A DNA stretch of 64,000 nt from Marasmius tenuissimus (Eukaryota > Basidiomycota > Agaricomycetes > Agaricales > Marasmiaceae), in NCBI GenBank assembly GCA_029532415.1, contig JAQOTA010000053.1, forward strand, positions 2,852,001 to 2,916,000. The letters run 5' to 3'. Position numbers and translations under genes: made by a program. The notes below the pieces were generated by a model, which saw only the letters and a list, made by a program, of their open reading frames with translations, ran no database searches and was not told the DNA's origin. Position 1 is the stretch's first letter. Every line of letters starts with the position of its first letter. Shown piece by piece: positions 1 to 11,592 of this stretch.

Positions 1-2096
1 AGGAGTTAGCCACACTCACGCTCGGTCTATATTCCAGCGTCGCAATCGATTAGTTCGACGCGTCCCTCAGGTGAATCATCTCACTCACCCCTCGGATTCA
101 ACAAAGATATAGCTCCCAATGATTCCACCAAAGTTACCCATGCACTGAGGAGGCGTCAGAGTCAGACCGAGGTGGAACAGGAGCACTCACAGTGATCCAT
201 GCAATTGCTAGGGATCGTTTGGCGGGGCCGGCTTGATTATTTGAATTCCACGTTTGCGTTGCAGGAGGTATAGGGTAAAGCCCAATGCAGGCAAAACATA
301 CGGCGACTGAACGCGGGCGTCCATGTTCAACATCCTCATGCCGTTATTAACCGCAAGAAATGAACGTACAGTAGCATGGGCCGATATTGGACGTTATGCG
401 GGGTGCAAGCGGGAAGAGGATGGAGTACCCGATCACAATTATGAATTGTGCGGCCACAATAAAGGGCATACGCCACACAACTCGGTCAGAAAATCGACCG
501 AAGACGTAGGATGATATGGCACCCTGTCAATTCTCTTTTAGCATGCAGAGGATGAACACGAACCAATGCTCACAATAGTATACGGTCCGATAGTCATCAA
601 CTGAGCATTCGCAGACGTGAAACCCATGCCTTTGATGATGGTCGGCATACTGAACTTCAACGCATAGTTGGGGACCGTGGAACTGCAATAGACCAATCCC
701 AGTAGATAGATCTGCCAGTCGGTCAAAACGGACCACAGAATGCGCCAGTTGAACTTGTGCTAGGTCGATGTAGATCTGTGAGGCTCAGAATCGGGATAGA
801 TGGTTGGGTTACTCACGGATTTAGCGTCAATTTTGTGCCCACCATTCTCCTGAACCTTGCGAAGTACCAAGTATTTTATCTCTTCTTCGGTCAACCAGCT
901 CGTAGATCGGGCGGGCGTATCGACGAGAATGATGAAAACCATGATACCCAGGATTACTGTCACTACACCCTCAATCAAGAATATCCATCTACGTTCGTAA
1001 GTGAGACCGAATTCGCCGAACAGAGACGATAATCCTCACCTCCAGCTTTCGAGACCGGCCAAGCCACCCATTTTTGCAATCGCGAAAGCCAACAGCCCGG
1101 AGAAAGCCCCTGCCGCGGCCGACGCTGTGAACAGTATTGCAATACGGGTTTGTAGTTCATTCTTTTTGTACCAAAGGCTACAAAGAAGAACGGCACCTAT
1201 CGCTTTCGCTCGAAAGGAAGTTCGTATGCGATTGAAGCGGCCTACTCACCAGGGAAGAAACCCGCCTCGGCTAAACCTATAATGAACGGAATTAGGGGGA
1301 CGAGACAGTGTGAAAAACAAAGCGAACCTAGTAGCAAACGAACAGCCAAAAATTGGGCGTACGTCCTGACTACGCCATGGAGTATCATAAAGATACCCTG
1401 CTAGGGAGTTTGCTTCAATACAACAGCGCTGAGCACATCGTCGCTTACCCAAACGACGGTCAATAGACCTATCCAAATGCTAGGACGATCCTTGAAGTAC
1501 CGAGAGAGAACGGCATTTGCGGGAATTTCTTGTGGAAGTGTGGAAAGACAAGTCAGAGGGGCATGACAAGTGGTAAACGGCTTTACTCACCAAAGAGGAT
1601 GTACGGAACAAAAAACACGCTTTGTAGACAGGGACGGAAGATCAATCATGTGATGTCTCCGGTCGCTTGGGGTAACTCACCTGAGCGCAACATTGTATTG
1701 TGTGGGGCTCATTCCCAAATCCTTGTCTAGACCTTCGATCTTCGTGTTCCCTGGCAGTGGAACCTGCCAAGTTAGCGATGTACAAGGTCGTGATGACTGG
1801 ACGACTCACCGATATTGGTACGGTCTGTGCGACGAATTTAATGAGTGATGGAACGTCCGAGTGAGTCCATTGCGAAATCTGCTTTAATGGGAGAGAGAAA
1901 CCGCACCAATGTAGCTGGCCAAGTAGAGAACCGTCAACATCGGCATGAGTCGTATATCGAGCCTCCGCAAAATACTTCTTCTCTTTTCATCGGGGAAAGT
2001 GGCGAGGAATTCCACCTCATCAGGCTCAAGGTCACAATCGCTCTCAAGAACATACTCGGTGGCTTGAGTCCGCGGTTTCTCTTCGATGTCCGACAT
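1..2096 (-). CDS. Dal5-type MFS anion:cation symporter (allantoate/nicotinate permease family), 3' end outside window
   Basis: Plasma-membrane major facilitator of the Dal5/Tna1 family, which imports organic anions such as allantoate or nicotinate; the substrate cannot be told here. Translation starts at the ATG at 2096 with an acidic N-terminal tail, then reads RRLDIRLMPMLTVLYLASYI followed after introns by DRTNIGNTKIEGLDKDLGMS, the family's TM1 signature. Later exons give SVFFVPYILFEIPANAVLSR, LAEAGFFPG, SWRWIFLIEGVVTVI, LTDWQIYLLGLVY, FGRFSDRVVWRMP and GNFGGIIGSYIF, all in family order. About ten introns of 45-80 bases with GT-AG ends can be placed without a frameshift, so the gene looks intact. 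The last exons lie left of the window. It is divergent from the small secreted-protein gene at 2596, with about 500 bases between them. Confidence 0.85.
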
Positions 2097-2595
2097 GAGG
2101 CTGAGGTCAGGGATTGGAGGAACGATGAGTTCGAACGAGGATCAGACCTTTTTATTCACGATTAACTTCCCATTATCCGGGGGCCAAGACTTCAACTTCA
2201 GGGAGAGGGCGCCAGGCTCCAGCACAACTTAGTTTCCAGCTTCCATCCGAGGTCAGAAGGGGTCTGTTGCTCTCACGGCCCGTGTCATCCGGTTCCTGGT
2301 AAGCGGGACCCATGGCTTTACATGGCTTTCTAAAATTCTCGTGAGATCGCTCAGAAGGTCCGTGATTTTGTGCAGGGTCCTATGTAGTATTTTGCATCCC
2401 TGGGACAGCTTGGGACAGCTGGGGACCTCCCCCAGCCTCCTCAAGCTGGTGGTAGAGACGGGCCAGGGACACACGTTACGTCAAGCCCTTCAACTCCCCA
2501 ATGTGGTAATTTCTATCCCCCTGTGTAAAGCAATGCAACTATCTTGAGGTATGTTGTGCCGAGCTGTGGGACACGTTTTAATTGCTTCGACGACC
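2097..2595. other. intergenic region between divergent genes
   Basis: Shared upstream region of the permease and the secreted protein. I see no gene. It contains a short imperfect direct repeat of GGGACAGCT/GGGACAGCTGGGGACC type around 2400-2425 and no clear TATA box. Confidence 0.5.
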
Positions 2596-3347
2596 ATGGT
2601 TGCCCGGCAGTTCATCGTTCTCCTTTTCCTGAAGCTTTTCACTCTCGGTGAGTCGTTTCAGCACTGCCGAAGTCATTCATTCACTCATCGCTACGATTTC
2701 CGTCAGTTCAGGGACAAACATTCACTCTGAATGTTGTTGAAAAGACCTCGTACCCTTTCGCTACTCCAGGGAATACCCAAGAGTTTGAAGCTGCTGGAAC
2801 TGGCACAGATGGGGCGACAACTCTCTTGGACCGCATCCGGTTTAGCGAATACCTAGTTGTGGATGACTCAGCCTCGACACCATTCCTGAGCACAGCGACG
2901 GCTGTCTCGACTTTCACCCGTGAGTATAGTAGCCAATTCCTCAGTGTCCACATCCCCATATCAAGCCATTTTCCTTCAGAAACATTCGTAGCAGCAGGTT
3001 CTTCTGGGTATCAGATCATCTACTCACCACAAGAAACCGGGGCTGTCGCTATGATTCAATCTTGTTCATTCCAAAATCAGGAGAAGGGAGAGTGTGTGGA
3101 GAAAGATTGGCTGGTGGGACAGTCTTCCACGCAAACTACGACGTTTACTGGGAGAATCGTGCCGTATTGGACCGTAACGCAACTAAATGCTGTGTCACCC
3201 ACAAGCACGGCAACCAATCCTCAGACCACCGCGAAGTCTGGCAGTGATAGTAATGGAGGCAATCAGGGGAACTCTGCCCTCTCAATGAGGATCTCTTCCC
3301 TATTGCCAACGATGGCCGTGCTTTTAGGTATCTCCATGACCATGTAA
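2596..3347 (+). CDS. small secreted Ser/Thr-rich protein, probably GPI-anchored
   Basis: Function unknown. Exon 1 (2596-2647) encodes a signal peptide, MVARQFIVLLFLKLFTL, with likely cleavage near VQG-Q. Using the acceptor at 2706 keeps the frame into TFTLNVVEK; the alternative acceptor at 2711 hits a stop. A second intron, 2920-2979, is 60 bases and frame-neutral, so retention would not break the protein. The body is roughly 200 residues with two cysteines (IQSCSFQ, GECVEK), then a Ser/Thr/Asn/Gly-rich stretch and a hydrophobic C-terminal tail ending at SMTM, typical of a GPI attachment signal. Such short Ser-rich wall or membrane proteins are common in Agaricomycetes. I recognise no named family. 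The signals at both ends make a surface location likely. Confidence 0.75.
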
Positions 3348-3593
3348 TTGATCTTTCGTGCATCGAGGCGTACGGTACCAAATATACGATCGATATCAGT
3401 GAGGTTCACTCAGAATACTGGAACGTCGGCATGGGAGATTTTTTGCATGCGGAATAAAAGTGATACATAGGTCGAGGGAAGAACTAAGGGGCATACCGAC
3501 GATACAAAAAACAGACCGCTTGATTTTCTCCCCCTGGCCTGACATGACCCATCCAGCGACCCCATAGGATAAATCCAGCCGTAAGAAATGTGC

Positions 3594-4279
3594 TCATCGG
3601 CCAGCACCAGGGACGTTTCTCCTCTCCCTTCGAGGACCACGCTCGACTTGGGCGGTAACAGGAGCAACGACGTTGACAGGGATGGACTCAAAGTTGAGAG
3701 AACGGAGCATTTGCTATTGGACAAAGTGAATGAGCCTCCGAGATCGCATTGCTCAGTGGGATAGAAAAACCTTGGTCTCTTCATCAACATCGAGAGGAGC
3801 GCCACCGTTGTCGAGGGCCGAGACTTCGGGAACGTAGTTGTCCTTACGCTCACGCTCTTCTTCCTGGAGCTTGAAGGAGATGCCACGAACGGGACCCTTT
3901 TGGATACGCTTCATCAAGTGGGTGGTGAAGCCAGAGATCTTGTTGCGAAGACGTTTCGAGGGAACGACAGCCTGCGATTGGGTCTTTCAGAGCTACGGTC
4001 TTAAGAAGATATCCTGGCAATACGCACAACTTCATCAATGATCCTCTTGTTGGTGTGGAAATCGAGAGTGAGACGAGGGTAGCTGAAAGGTATACCAATC
4101 ATTGTCAGATCCAATTGCTTCTCCCCAACATCCAGGACTCCGACACGAACTATTTCTCAATCAAGACTCGGGAAGCCCTCTTGGTGGTCTTGGTTCTAAC
4201 ACGGCCCTACAGCGCAACGAACGTTCAGACCATCAGCATTGTCTTTATTTCTAGCAGAGAGTAACATTTCACTCACCAT
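3594..4279 (-). CDS. RPS17: 40S ribosomal protein S17 (eS17)
   Basis: Small-subunit ribosomal protein of the cytosolic 40S. Exons on the minus strand are 4277-4279 (the ATG alone), 4151-4206, 4028-4082, 3771-3971 and 3594-3713. Joined, they give 144 residues beginning [18 protein letters not shown], then [54 protein letters not shown] and [19 protein letters not shown], the eS17 core in full. The C-terminus ends [12 protein letters not shown]. All four introns have GT-AG ends (the first starts directly after the ATG) and are 57-70 bases. The length matches the family. It is transcribed divergently from the uS8 gene at 4742, sharing a 462-base promoter region. Confidence 0.95.
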
Positions 4280-4741
4280 ATTGTCGGTTAAGTCGTTGGT
4301 GGTCTTGAGGGATTTGTTTTGCGCGACTTGCGGCTCTGAGGATTTACGAACCGTCAATACACTGACACAAAGTCTGGGAAAATTTCGGAACTTTCCGAAT
4401 GTGTGGCTGTCCCAAACTGTGCAGTTGTCCCAAGCCACCGTCTAAATTACCTAATCGATACCTTGAAGGAAATTTCGGTAGTCCCTCTGTCTCTCGCTGT
4501 CCTCCTCCTCAAGATCCCCTCAAAAGGTACTTATCCTCCTCGTCGCGCTCGCTACGCTCGGTCTACGGTCTCTCCACAGTTGATCTCGGCAGAATTGCTT
4601 GGGATATGAAGCTCTCCGACAGCCCGTTTGACTCGCGCTTTCTGTAGCGCGACACTCAGACTGGGTTTTATATGTTTGCTCACGCCATGTTCTTTGGAAC
4701 TTGTAGGAACCATACTTGATTGACCTCTTCACGTCTTCAAA
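4280..4741. promoter_or_regulatory. bidirectional promoter region of the RPS17/RPS15A pair
   Basis: The 462 bases separate the start codons of two divergent ribosomal protein genes, so both promoters must lie here unless they reach into introns. Visible features are pyrimidine-rich runs (around 4485-4560) and a GGAACTTTCC/TTCGGAA-type palindromic patch near 4385-4400. No TATA box is obvious. Assigning any element to a factor would be guesswork. Confidence 0.6.
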
Positions 4742-5586
4742 ATGGTTCGCGTATCCGTTCTCGTGCGTACATGGTACTTTTATCATGATGGCTACAATGA
4801 GCTGAATTAGATTGACACTTTCTAGAACGACTGCCTCAACAACATCGTCAACGCTGAGCGCCGTGGAAAGCGCCAGGTCCTCATCCGACCCTCCTCGAAG
4901 GTTGTCGTAAAATTCTTGAGTGTCATGCAGAGACATGGTGAGTGTTACTGATTAACCACCGATGCCAACTCCCCACCCCTACTGTATACTTCGTTTTCAT
5001 ATCCCCAACTTCCCCAAACCATCCACTCGGAGTGATATAACTACGATCGACGAGGCATTCTCTCTCACCCGCCCCTCGTTTTAACCCTCCGAAATACAAA
5101 TGCACTTTCGTCTCGGAAACCAAACAGCTCTACCTGCCTTCATCTTTATGGTGGTCGAGTTCACAGATGAGACCACATTCTTTCGTGTTATATTTATATG
5201 TTTCTCTCCTTATCCCGCTTAAATCCTGTTATCTATCTATGAAACTAACCGTTTCAATCTTCTTAGGTTACATCGGTGAATTCGAAATTATCGATGACCA
5301 CCGTGCAGGAAAGATCGTCATCCAGCTCAACGGTCGCCTCAATAAGACTGGTGTCATCTCTCCTCGCTTCAACGTCCAAGTGACCCAGATCGAATCTTGG
5401 GTCAACTTGCTCCTTCCTTCTCGTGGTTTCGGAATTATCATCCTCGTAAGCTGATAACGTTTTCGCTTTTAGTGTGGATGCTTATACATTTACTCTGTGC
5501 TTTAGACTACCTCATCCGGTATCCTTGACCACGAAGAGGCCCGTCGCAAGAACGTCGGAGGGAAGATCTTGGGATACGTGTACTAG
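4742..5586 (+). CDS. RPS22: 40S ribosomal protein S15A / S22 (uS8)
   Basis: Cytosolic small-subunit protein of the uS8 family (S15A in animals, S22 in yeast). Exons 4742-4762, 4826-4937, 5267-5445 and 5506-5586 join to 130 residues, the exact family length: [86 protein letters not shown] and a C-terminal GGKILGYVY. All introns are GT-AG. Intron 2 (4938-5266, 329 bases) is much longer than the others in this window; ribosomal protein introns often host snoRNAs, but I could not find a convincing C/D pair in it. It shares its promoter region with RPS17 on the opposite strand. Confidence 0.96.
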
Positions 5587-5907
5587 ATAGTTACTGTTGG
5601 GATATGTGATGCTTCATGCTTTCCTCCTCATGTATACTCTAGCATGTTATGACCCAAAAATGTATCCTTCTGGTGATATCCTGTTACCTTTGAAGCTTGA
5701 CACCCGTAATGAGAGAGTAGGTTGGAGAGTAACTGATACAATTCCAGTATGCTTCATGGAATGAGGCTTAGGCCTGTAACTAGCCTGACCTTGACGAGGA
5801 AGCATAATGTTTGCCATCATCAGGTAGGGACATGCTTTGGGTCCGGAGAGGGCCAAAGATACGAGAGAACGGCGCGAAAAGATTGCGAAAGCACCCAAGA
5901 AAATAAA

Positions 5908-5996
5908 TGTCTCGGGAGGGAGTCGAGCCCTCGGCTTCTCGGTTCTGAGCCATTAGGCGCCACAACGAGATGATTTAACCACTAATCGACCAAGAC
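5908..5996 (-). tRNA. tRNA-His (GTG anticodon) with a 17-nt intron
   Basis: On the minus strand the acceptor stem GTCTTGG pairs with CCGAGAC, followed by A73. The D arm is GATT/AATC around AGTGGTTA (A box). The anticodon stem is TCTCG/CGAGA and the T arm is GAGGG/CCCTC with loop CTCGACT (B box GGCTCGACTCC). The anticodon loop begins TTGTGG, placing GTG at 34-36. A 17-base intron, CGCCTAATGGCTCAGAA, follows position 37, leaving a 72-nt mature tRNA. The stretch CTCGTTGTGG resembles other fungal tRNA-His genes. The stems are sound; the amino-acid identity rests on the intron placement. Confidence 0.75.
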
Positions 5997-7687
5997 GTTA
6001 TCACAACGGCATCTGGTACAGTATACAACATCAAAACTGTTGAGGATGGCAAACTTTCTGTCCGATCCTGAAGCAAAGTACGACTCCAACCACGGTTTAC
6101 CTGCGATATATGAGAAGGCGGAAAAGCGGCCTGTGCACTTACGCGTGTATGAAAAGGTCCCATGGTATTTCAGCTTCTCATAGAACCTTCGAGTGCTGTC
6201 GCAATCGGCAATCCTTGTCATTAGAGACTGTATTGCGCCAAAGAAATGAACTTTGGCACCACGTAACATTCAACTTCTTGGAGAGGGGCTTGAGGTAAGG
6301 GAAGGTCAAAAGGAGACAGGTTTCATGTTGGTACTGAATACGGAGATGTAATTGTGCGCGATCAAGTGCACTTGCGCAGTTATAGGACCTCTCAAAGGCA
6401 TTCAACCGCCAAGCAGTATTGATGTCTGAGGCGACGGGACTGTCAGGTGCCCCACGGCATAGATATCGCTTGTATACGATATGGATAGACTAAACAGGTG
6501 GGATGTACATAGGCGCCTAGTCGCCACCGAGGTGATGACTCTGAGGGAGATAACGGTTAGCAGCTCCGTCGACGTCGCGGATTTGCTTCCTCGAATTTGA
6601 TCAGGGAGTCTTCGTTAGGAGGTCACAGATCCAGAGGAAACAGCAGGAAGCATCAGGCTTTTTTTTGCGCTCAGCGACGACGGGAACTCGAGCTTGATCA
6701 AGATGCATTGAGGCATACTAGACCCATCCTAGAAGCAGCGGTCGGAGTGACAGTCCTACCAGTAGACTGCTGCTTGACATTGGGACGACTTGGGAAGCAT
6801 GGCAGCTGCATGCACACCGGCCGGTGCGAAGCAAAAAAAGACTGGCTAAAGGTGGCAATTTTAGCAATTCCCACCGGGTGCGTCCTCTGAGATCGCTTGA
6901 GAAATAGCACGCTCAGCCGCTCCCCCGCCGCAGTTCATGTTTGCATAGCCTTCAGCCGGCAGTAATAACCGTTGATTCGATGCGAGCTGAACGTTACACT
7001 GCAGACTTGGAGGGATGTAGTGTCCAAAGTTGGATGTTGACACTTTGAGAGGAACTTGAACATGAAACCCCCTAGGAACGCCCAAGTGAGCGCTTGTGTC
7101 GAGATCGTACTTACCCTCCGTAGATAGCACCGCCTATCAATGATGACATCATGACTGAATTACTGGGCAGAGGTAGCCTGAGATAGGTAGAGACTTGGTA
7201 AATCTCAGCCTGGAGTCAGTTCATGTGAGGATTTGAATAAAATTCGGAAGGCAAAGCCAAGGGAGGGGTCTTGTGCAAAATCGCAAAGGGAAGTCCGATT
7301 CTAGACAACTTTTCTACGAGTTTCGTGAGGTTTCGTGCCAAATTCGGACGCCTAAAGTTATGTCCGTTTCCGAATCGGGAAGGTGACGGCGTTCGCACGG
7401 CATCCGGAACGGACGAAGACCGTTCCTGGCGTGTAAAAATTCCCAATTGCATTACTTATCTCTCAGCTTGCCCATTGACGGCCCTGCCCTCTTACTTGCT
7501 TCTCCTCGTTGCCCTCCCCGTTGTCGAAACTCTCCTTGTCATTGTTGTCTGCGATCTCGAAGCGTTTTGGCTCGTCGACAAAAGGCATCTGAGGGCTATT
7601 GGGGTCACGTTTCCTTATAACGCCTTGTCGTGAAGACACCAACCACATCATCCCACTTTTCCTCGCCCTTTCTCTTTCCCTCCCATC
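5997..7687. other. gene-poor stretch upstream of KRE6
   Basis: About 1.7 kb between the tRNA and the KRE6-type gene. Open frames here are short, carry no recognisable motif and are not linked by good splice sites. The last 200-300 bases (from about 7450) are pyrimidine-rich and are probably the promoter and 5' leader of the downstream gene. Confidence 0.5.
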
Positions 7688-10600
7688 ATGCCAGCGAACT
7701 CAGGTAGCCCACAAAATCTCAATCTTCTGCACGACAATGCCTCGACACCCTCCACGAGTTCTGATGAGACAGGAAATCCGTTCAATCAGAATACCATATC
7801 ACCCTCAGCCTTGTCGAGTACAGGAAGTCTGGTCTCACCAAATAATGGGCAGGGTGCTCCTACGGGCTCACAGGGAAGCAGGGAAGCGGTGAACAATGCA
7901 GGTGTTGCCGGCCTTGGAACTCGTGGAAACAATGGAGGTGCTATGCCACCGAGAGAGGGCATGCCCAACTCATCTTCGCGACCAGCGTCGAGAGGGAGTT
8001 CGATGCACTTCAACGGCCAAAATGTTCACCCAAGAACATCATCGAACGTCTCCTCAGGCCATATACCAGGCTTACCGACAGGCTTTGCTGGTTCTTCGAT
8101 GCAACAATTACCTTTGGGTTCCACAGGTTCCATGGTCTTGTACCGGCTTGCTGATTCACCTCACACCCATACAAGCGGCCTCCCTTCGTCGACGCATCCA
8201 ACTAGTAACCCACAGTCCGCGGACAACTCGAACAGGAACTCTAATGCGTCCGACTCTGCCAGTGCCGCACTGATACCTCCCACAAATCCCTTCGGCGGTG
8301 GCAACGGGTCCAATCGATCGAGTATCATCAGCTTTGGGATGGGCTATGGCGAAGACACGGACAGCAGATACCCTAGCCTGCGTGAACACCCTTCAATGGG
8401 CTTGCTGAGTGTGAGAAGTGACGGAACAGGGACTTCAAACACTGGTAAGCGTTCTGACTCTCCCTAAGCGTCGCTTAACATCTTAATCGGGCGCTTTCAG
8501 GCTCAGGCTATGGTTTCGGCGGTCTCTCGCTGAGTACTGCTGCACGTATTGCAAATGCCGAGTCGCAAACACCCTTCACACATCATCCGATCCATCCTCC
8601 TCTTTCAGCTCCGTCACCTACACATTCTCCCTCTCTTGGTAACCCGCGTCCTCCCTTTGCTAGTAACAACGGAAGCACACCTGGGACTCCTACCTCACTC
8701 TCTTCAGCACCATTGCCTCTGAACGCTCCTCGTGGTCTCATTCCGTACGCTTATGATCCAGCTGTCGACTCGCTTTTGCCCGACGACGAGGAGGACGTTT
8801 TGCACGACCCTAACGCATCCCCAGAAGCTGAGAAAAAGTTGCACTCCCAAGGCGGCTTGTTATATCATAATGGGAACCGGAAGGGTGGTAACTCGTCTTG
8901 GTCTTGGAGAGGGATTTCGAATTTGGGCCTACTTGGCATGGTCTTGTTGGCCTTGGTAGCTTTGTTCTTACTGTATCCGGTGGTCACCGAACTGCAAGCA
9001 CGGTGGGTTCTTTTTCTATCTTACTCTCGAGCTCGAGCCTAATCTCTTTGGCTGTCCTCAAATCCAGGGATCGGAACAATGCAATTACTGGCAACATTCA
9101 GGTGAACGGTACTGGTCAAGCACCAGTCTTGGCTAACGTTAGGGAATTGGTTGACAAGGATACACCTCAAGATGTGAGTACCCATCCATGTGCCCCGAAT
9201 CTATATTTACCTAACATCTATCAAAAGGTACGGACTCGTACGGGCTTCGATGGGGAGGAATACGAATTGGTTTTCAGCGATGAGTTCAGCGAGGATGGTC
9301 GGACTTTCTGGCCCGGAGACGATCCATACTTCGAGGCAATGGATTTCTGGTATGGTGTCACGGGAGATTTGGAATGGTATGATCCCCAGCAGGTAAGCAT
9401 GATCGAGCCATCTTTTCTGCTCGTGCTCATTTCGTGTGTTAGGTAACGACACGCGATGGCGCGTTGGTCATCACGATGGACAGTGCCAGCTCGCCAACAG
9501 CTGGCTTGACGCCCGGTTCAACAGCTCCCTTCACGCCGGAGCAAAACCACAACTTGGCCTACCGAAGTGGAATGTTGCAGACTTGGAACAAACTCTGCTT
9601 TACGAGTGGGTACATTGAGATCGCCGTAACATTACCGGGACAGGTGAAAGATATCACTAACGCGGCTATCACCGGCAACTGACGAAACTCGCAGAACGGT
9701 CAAGCAGAAGGTTACTGGCCCGGAGCATGGACCATGGGTAACTTGGGACGACCCGGCTATAGGGCTACCACCGATGGGATGTGGCCTTACAGGTGAGCGA
9801 CTAGACATCAAACTTTATCTGCGCTATTTGCATTTGCGTTGATGCTGACCTTTCCCTCTCATTAGTTACGATGCTTGCGATGTTGGCACCTTCCCCAACC
9901 AAACCATGAGGGACCAATCTGGACCGGCAGCAGCACTTTTCAGTGACGCAAGTTGGCCTGAGTACGACAAGAAGCTAAGTGTTTTGACAGGGCAGCGGTT
10001 GAGGTATGGAATTTACATGAAATGTTGACAACACACTGATGCGATGTCCCACATAGTGCTTGCACCTGCCCGAATCAAGATCACCCAGGCCCTTGGCTGT
10101 CGAGGGAAAACAGATATCGCGGTCGTGGTGCTCCAGAGGTGAGTCATGGATCTCTGTTCTCCGACGTCGCTCATGTTTTTGCTACCGCCCCCGCATTCTC
10201 ACGGCCATGTAGATTGATATTATCGAAGTCCAGAAAGATAAAGCAGACGATCCGGTGACTGGGCTAGAACGAACTGGGAACGTTGTCAGTCAGAGTGTTC
10301 AGTTCGCTCCGTTCAGCCATGACTATACGATTGTCGAGGTAAACATACCACCTTATTTTCGTCGTTGCGCCGGGGCTCACAGCATATGCTCCAATAGAAC
10401 GCGAACACCTTCACAGTATACAACGCCAGCAATACTTATGTCAATACGTACCATGGGTCTCCATTGCAGCAAGCTGTTTCGGGCCTAACCAAAGTTCCGG
10501 CTGAAGGGTACCAAGGAATGCCCAACAAACGGTATAGATGATTTCCTCAATGTCGAATTTCAAACTCACAACCGCTGCGACGTAGATTCGTCACTTACGG

Positions 10601-11137
10601 TTTCGAATACTGGGCAGACAACAACGATCGTCAAAACACCCACATTACCTGGCAGGTTGATGGTAAACCATCCGTCACTGTCAAACCCGGCGCAGTGGGC
10701 CCCGACAAGGGCACCACTGGTTCACAAGTGGATCAACGACTGACACCGGAGGAACCTATGTCTATTATTATGAACTTGGGTATAAGTAGTGAGTATATCT
10801 CCGCTCTGGTCTCCAAATGAAATGAAATGCTAATGCCCCACAAGGAAACTGGCAACAAATCAAACTCGAAACTCTAATGTTCCCCGCCGAGATGACTTTC
10901 GACTATGTTCGTATCTATCAACGCAAAGGACATACCAACATTGGGTGTAATCCTAAGGACTATCCCACGTCGGATTATATCGGACTGCATATGGATCAGT
11001 ACACTAGTATGTCCTCCGCTTTTCTCGTTCTAGTTTGCTCGTAATCTGACTCTCCTTAACCTGCGCCTTTAGACCGCAACGCCACACTGTGGGAGTACCA
11101 AAAGCCCACAAATCGTCTTTACGACGGTTGCTCGTAG
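7688..11137 (+). CDS. KRE6: KRE6/SKN1-family beta-1,6-glucan synthesis protein (GH16-like type II membrane protein)
   Basis: Golgi/ER type II membrane protein needed for cell-wall beta-1,6-glucan assembly. Spliced length is roughly 900 residues over about 13 exons; exon 1 is 7688-8444 and the next starts at 8501. A long Ser/Asn/Gly-rich cytoplasmic tail (about 390 residues) leads to one membrane segment, [18 protein letters not shown], near 8930-8985. The lumenal domain starts with [20 protein letters not shown] and contains [40 protein letters not shown], the glycosidase-like GAPEIDIIE (around 10130-10220), YGFEYWAD and [11 protein letters not shown], ending LYDGCS. These are hallmarks of the SKN1/KRE6 Pfam family. 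All joins are GT-AG. The ATG at 7688 is the first in the long open frame. Nothing suggests damage. Confidence 0.94.
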
Positions 11138-11592
11138 ACAAGGAATCAAACCGCGAACGCATGGACGTTGTCAAAATTTATTGTGTTGAACGCTTGGACT
11201 GACTCTTTCTTGATTGTACCATTTCCGTTCCTCCAATTACACTTCGTACCTTTTCTCGATCCACCATTCGGACATGTAAGTTAAAACATATACGATTCCC
11301 ATTCATTCCGATGCCAACCACCGCACAACCCTTTTTATATTTATCTTACTATCGACTCCTCACACTCACGTTCTTCTTGTTCCTTCACTGGGATATTGGA
11401 TCTGAGTTCCTTAATCGCTCGATGTGGGCAGTTGCATCGGAAATGCTTTCAGCCTTACGAATGGACTTGCCACACTCTTTTCATGCCCTCCTTATCGTCG
11501 TCGTCTCTGCAGTAATTTTAGCATCCATAGACTCACTTGCACATTCATTCCTTGATTCTTTATCTATATACACGCGCCAGCACACCCTCCAA

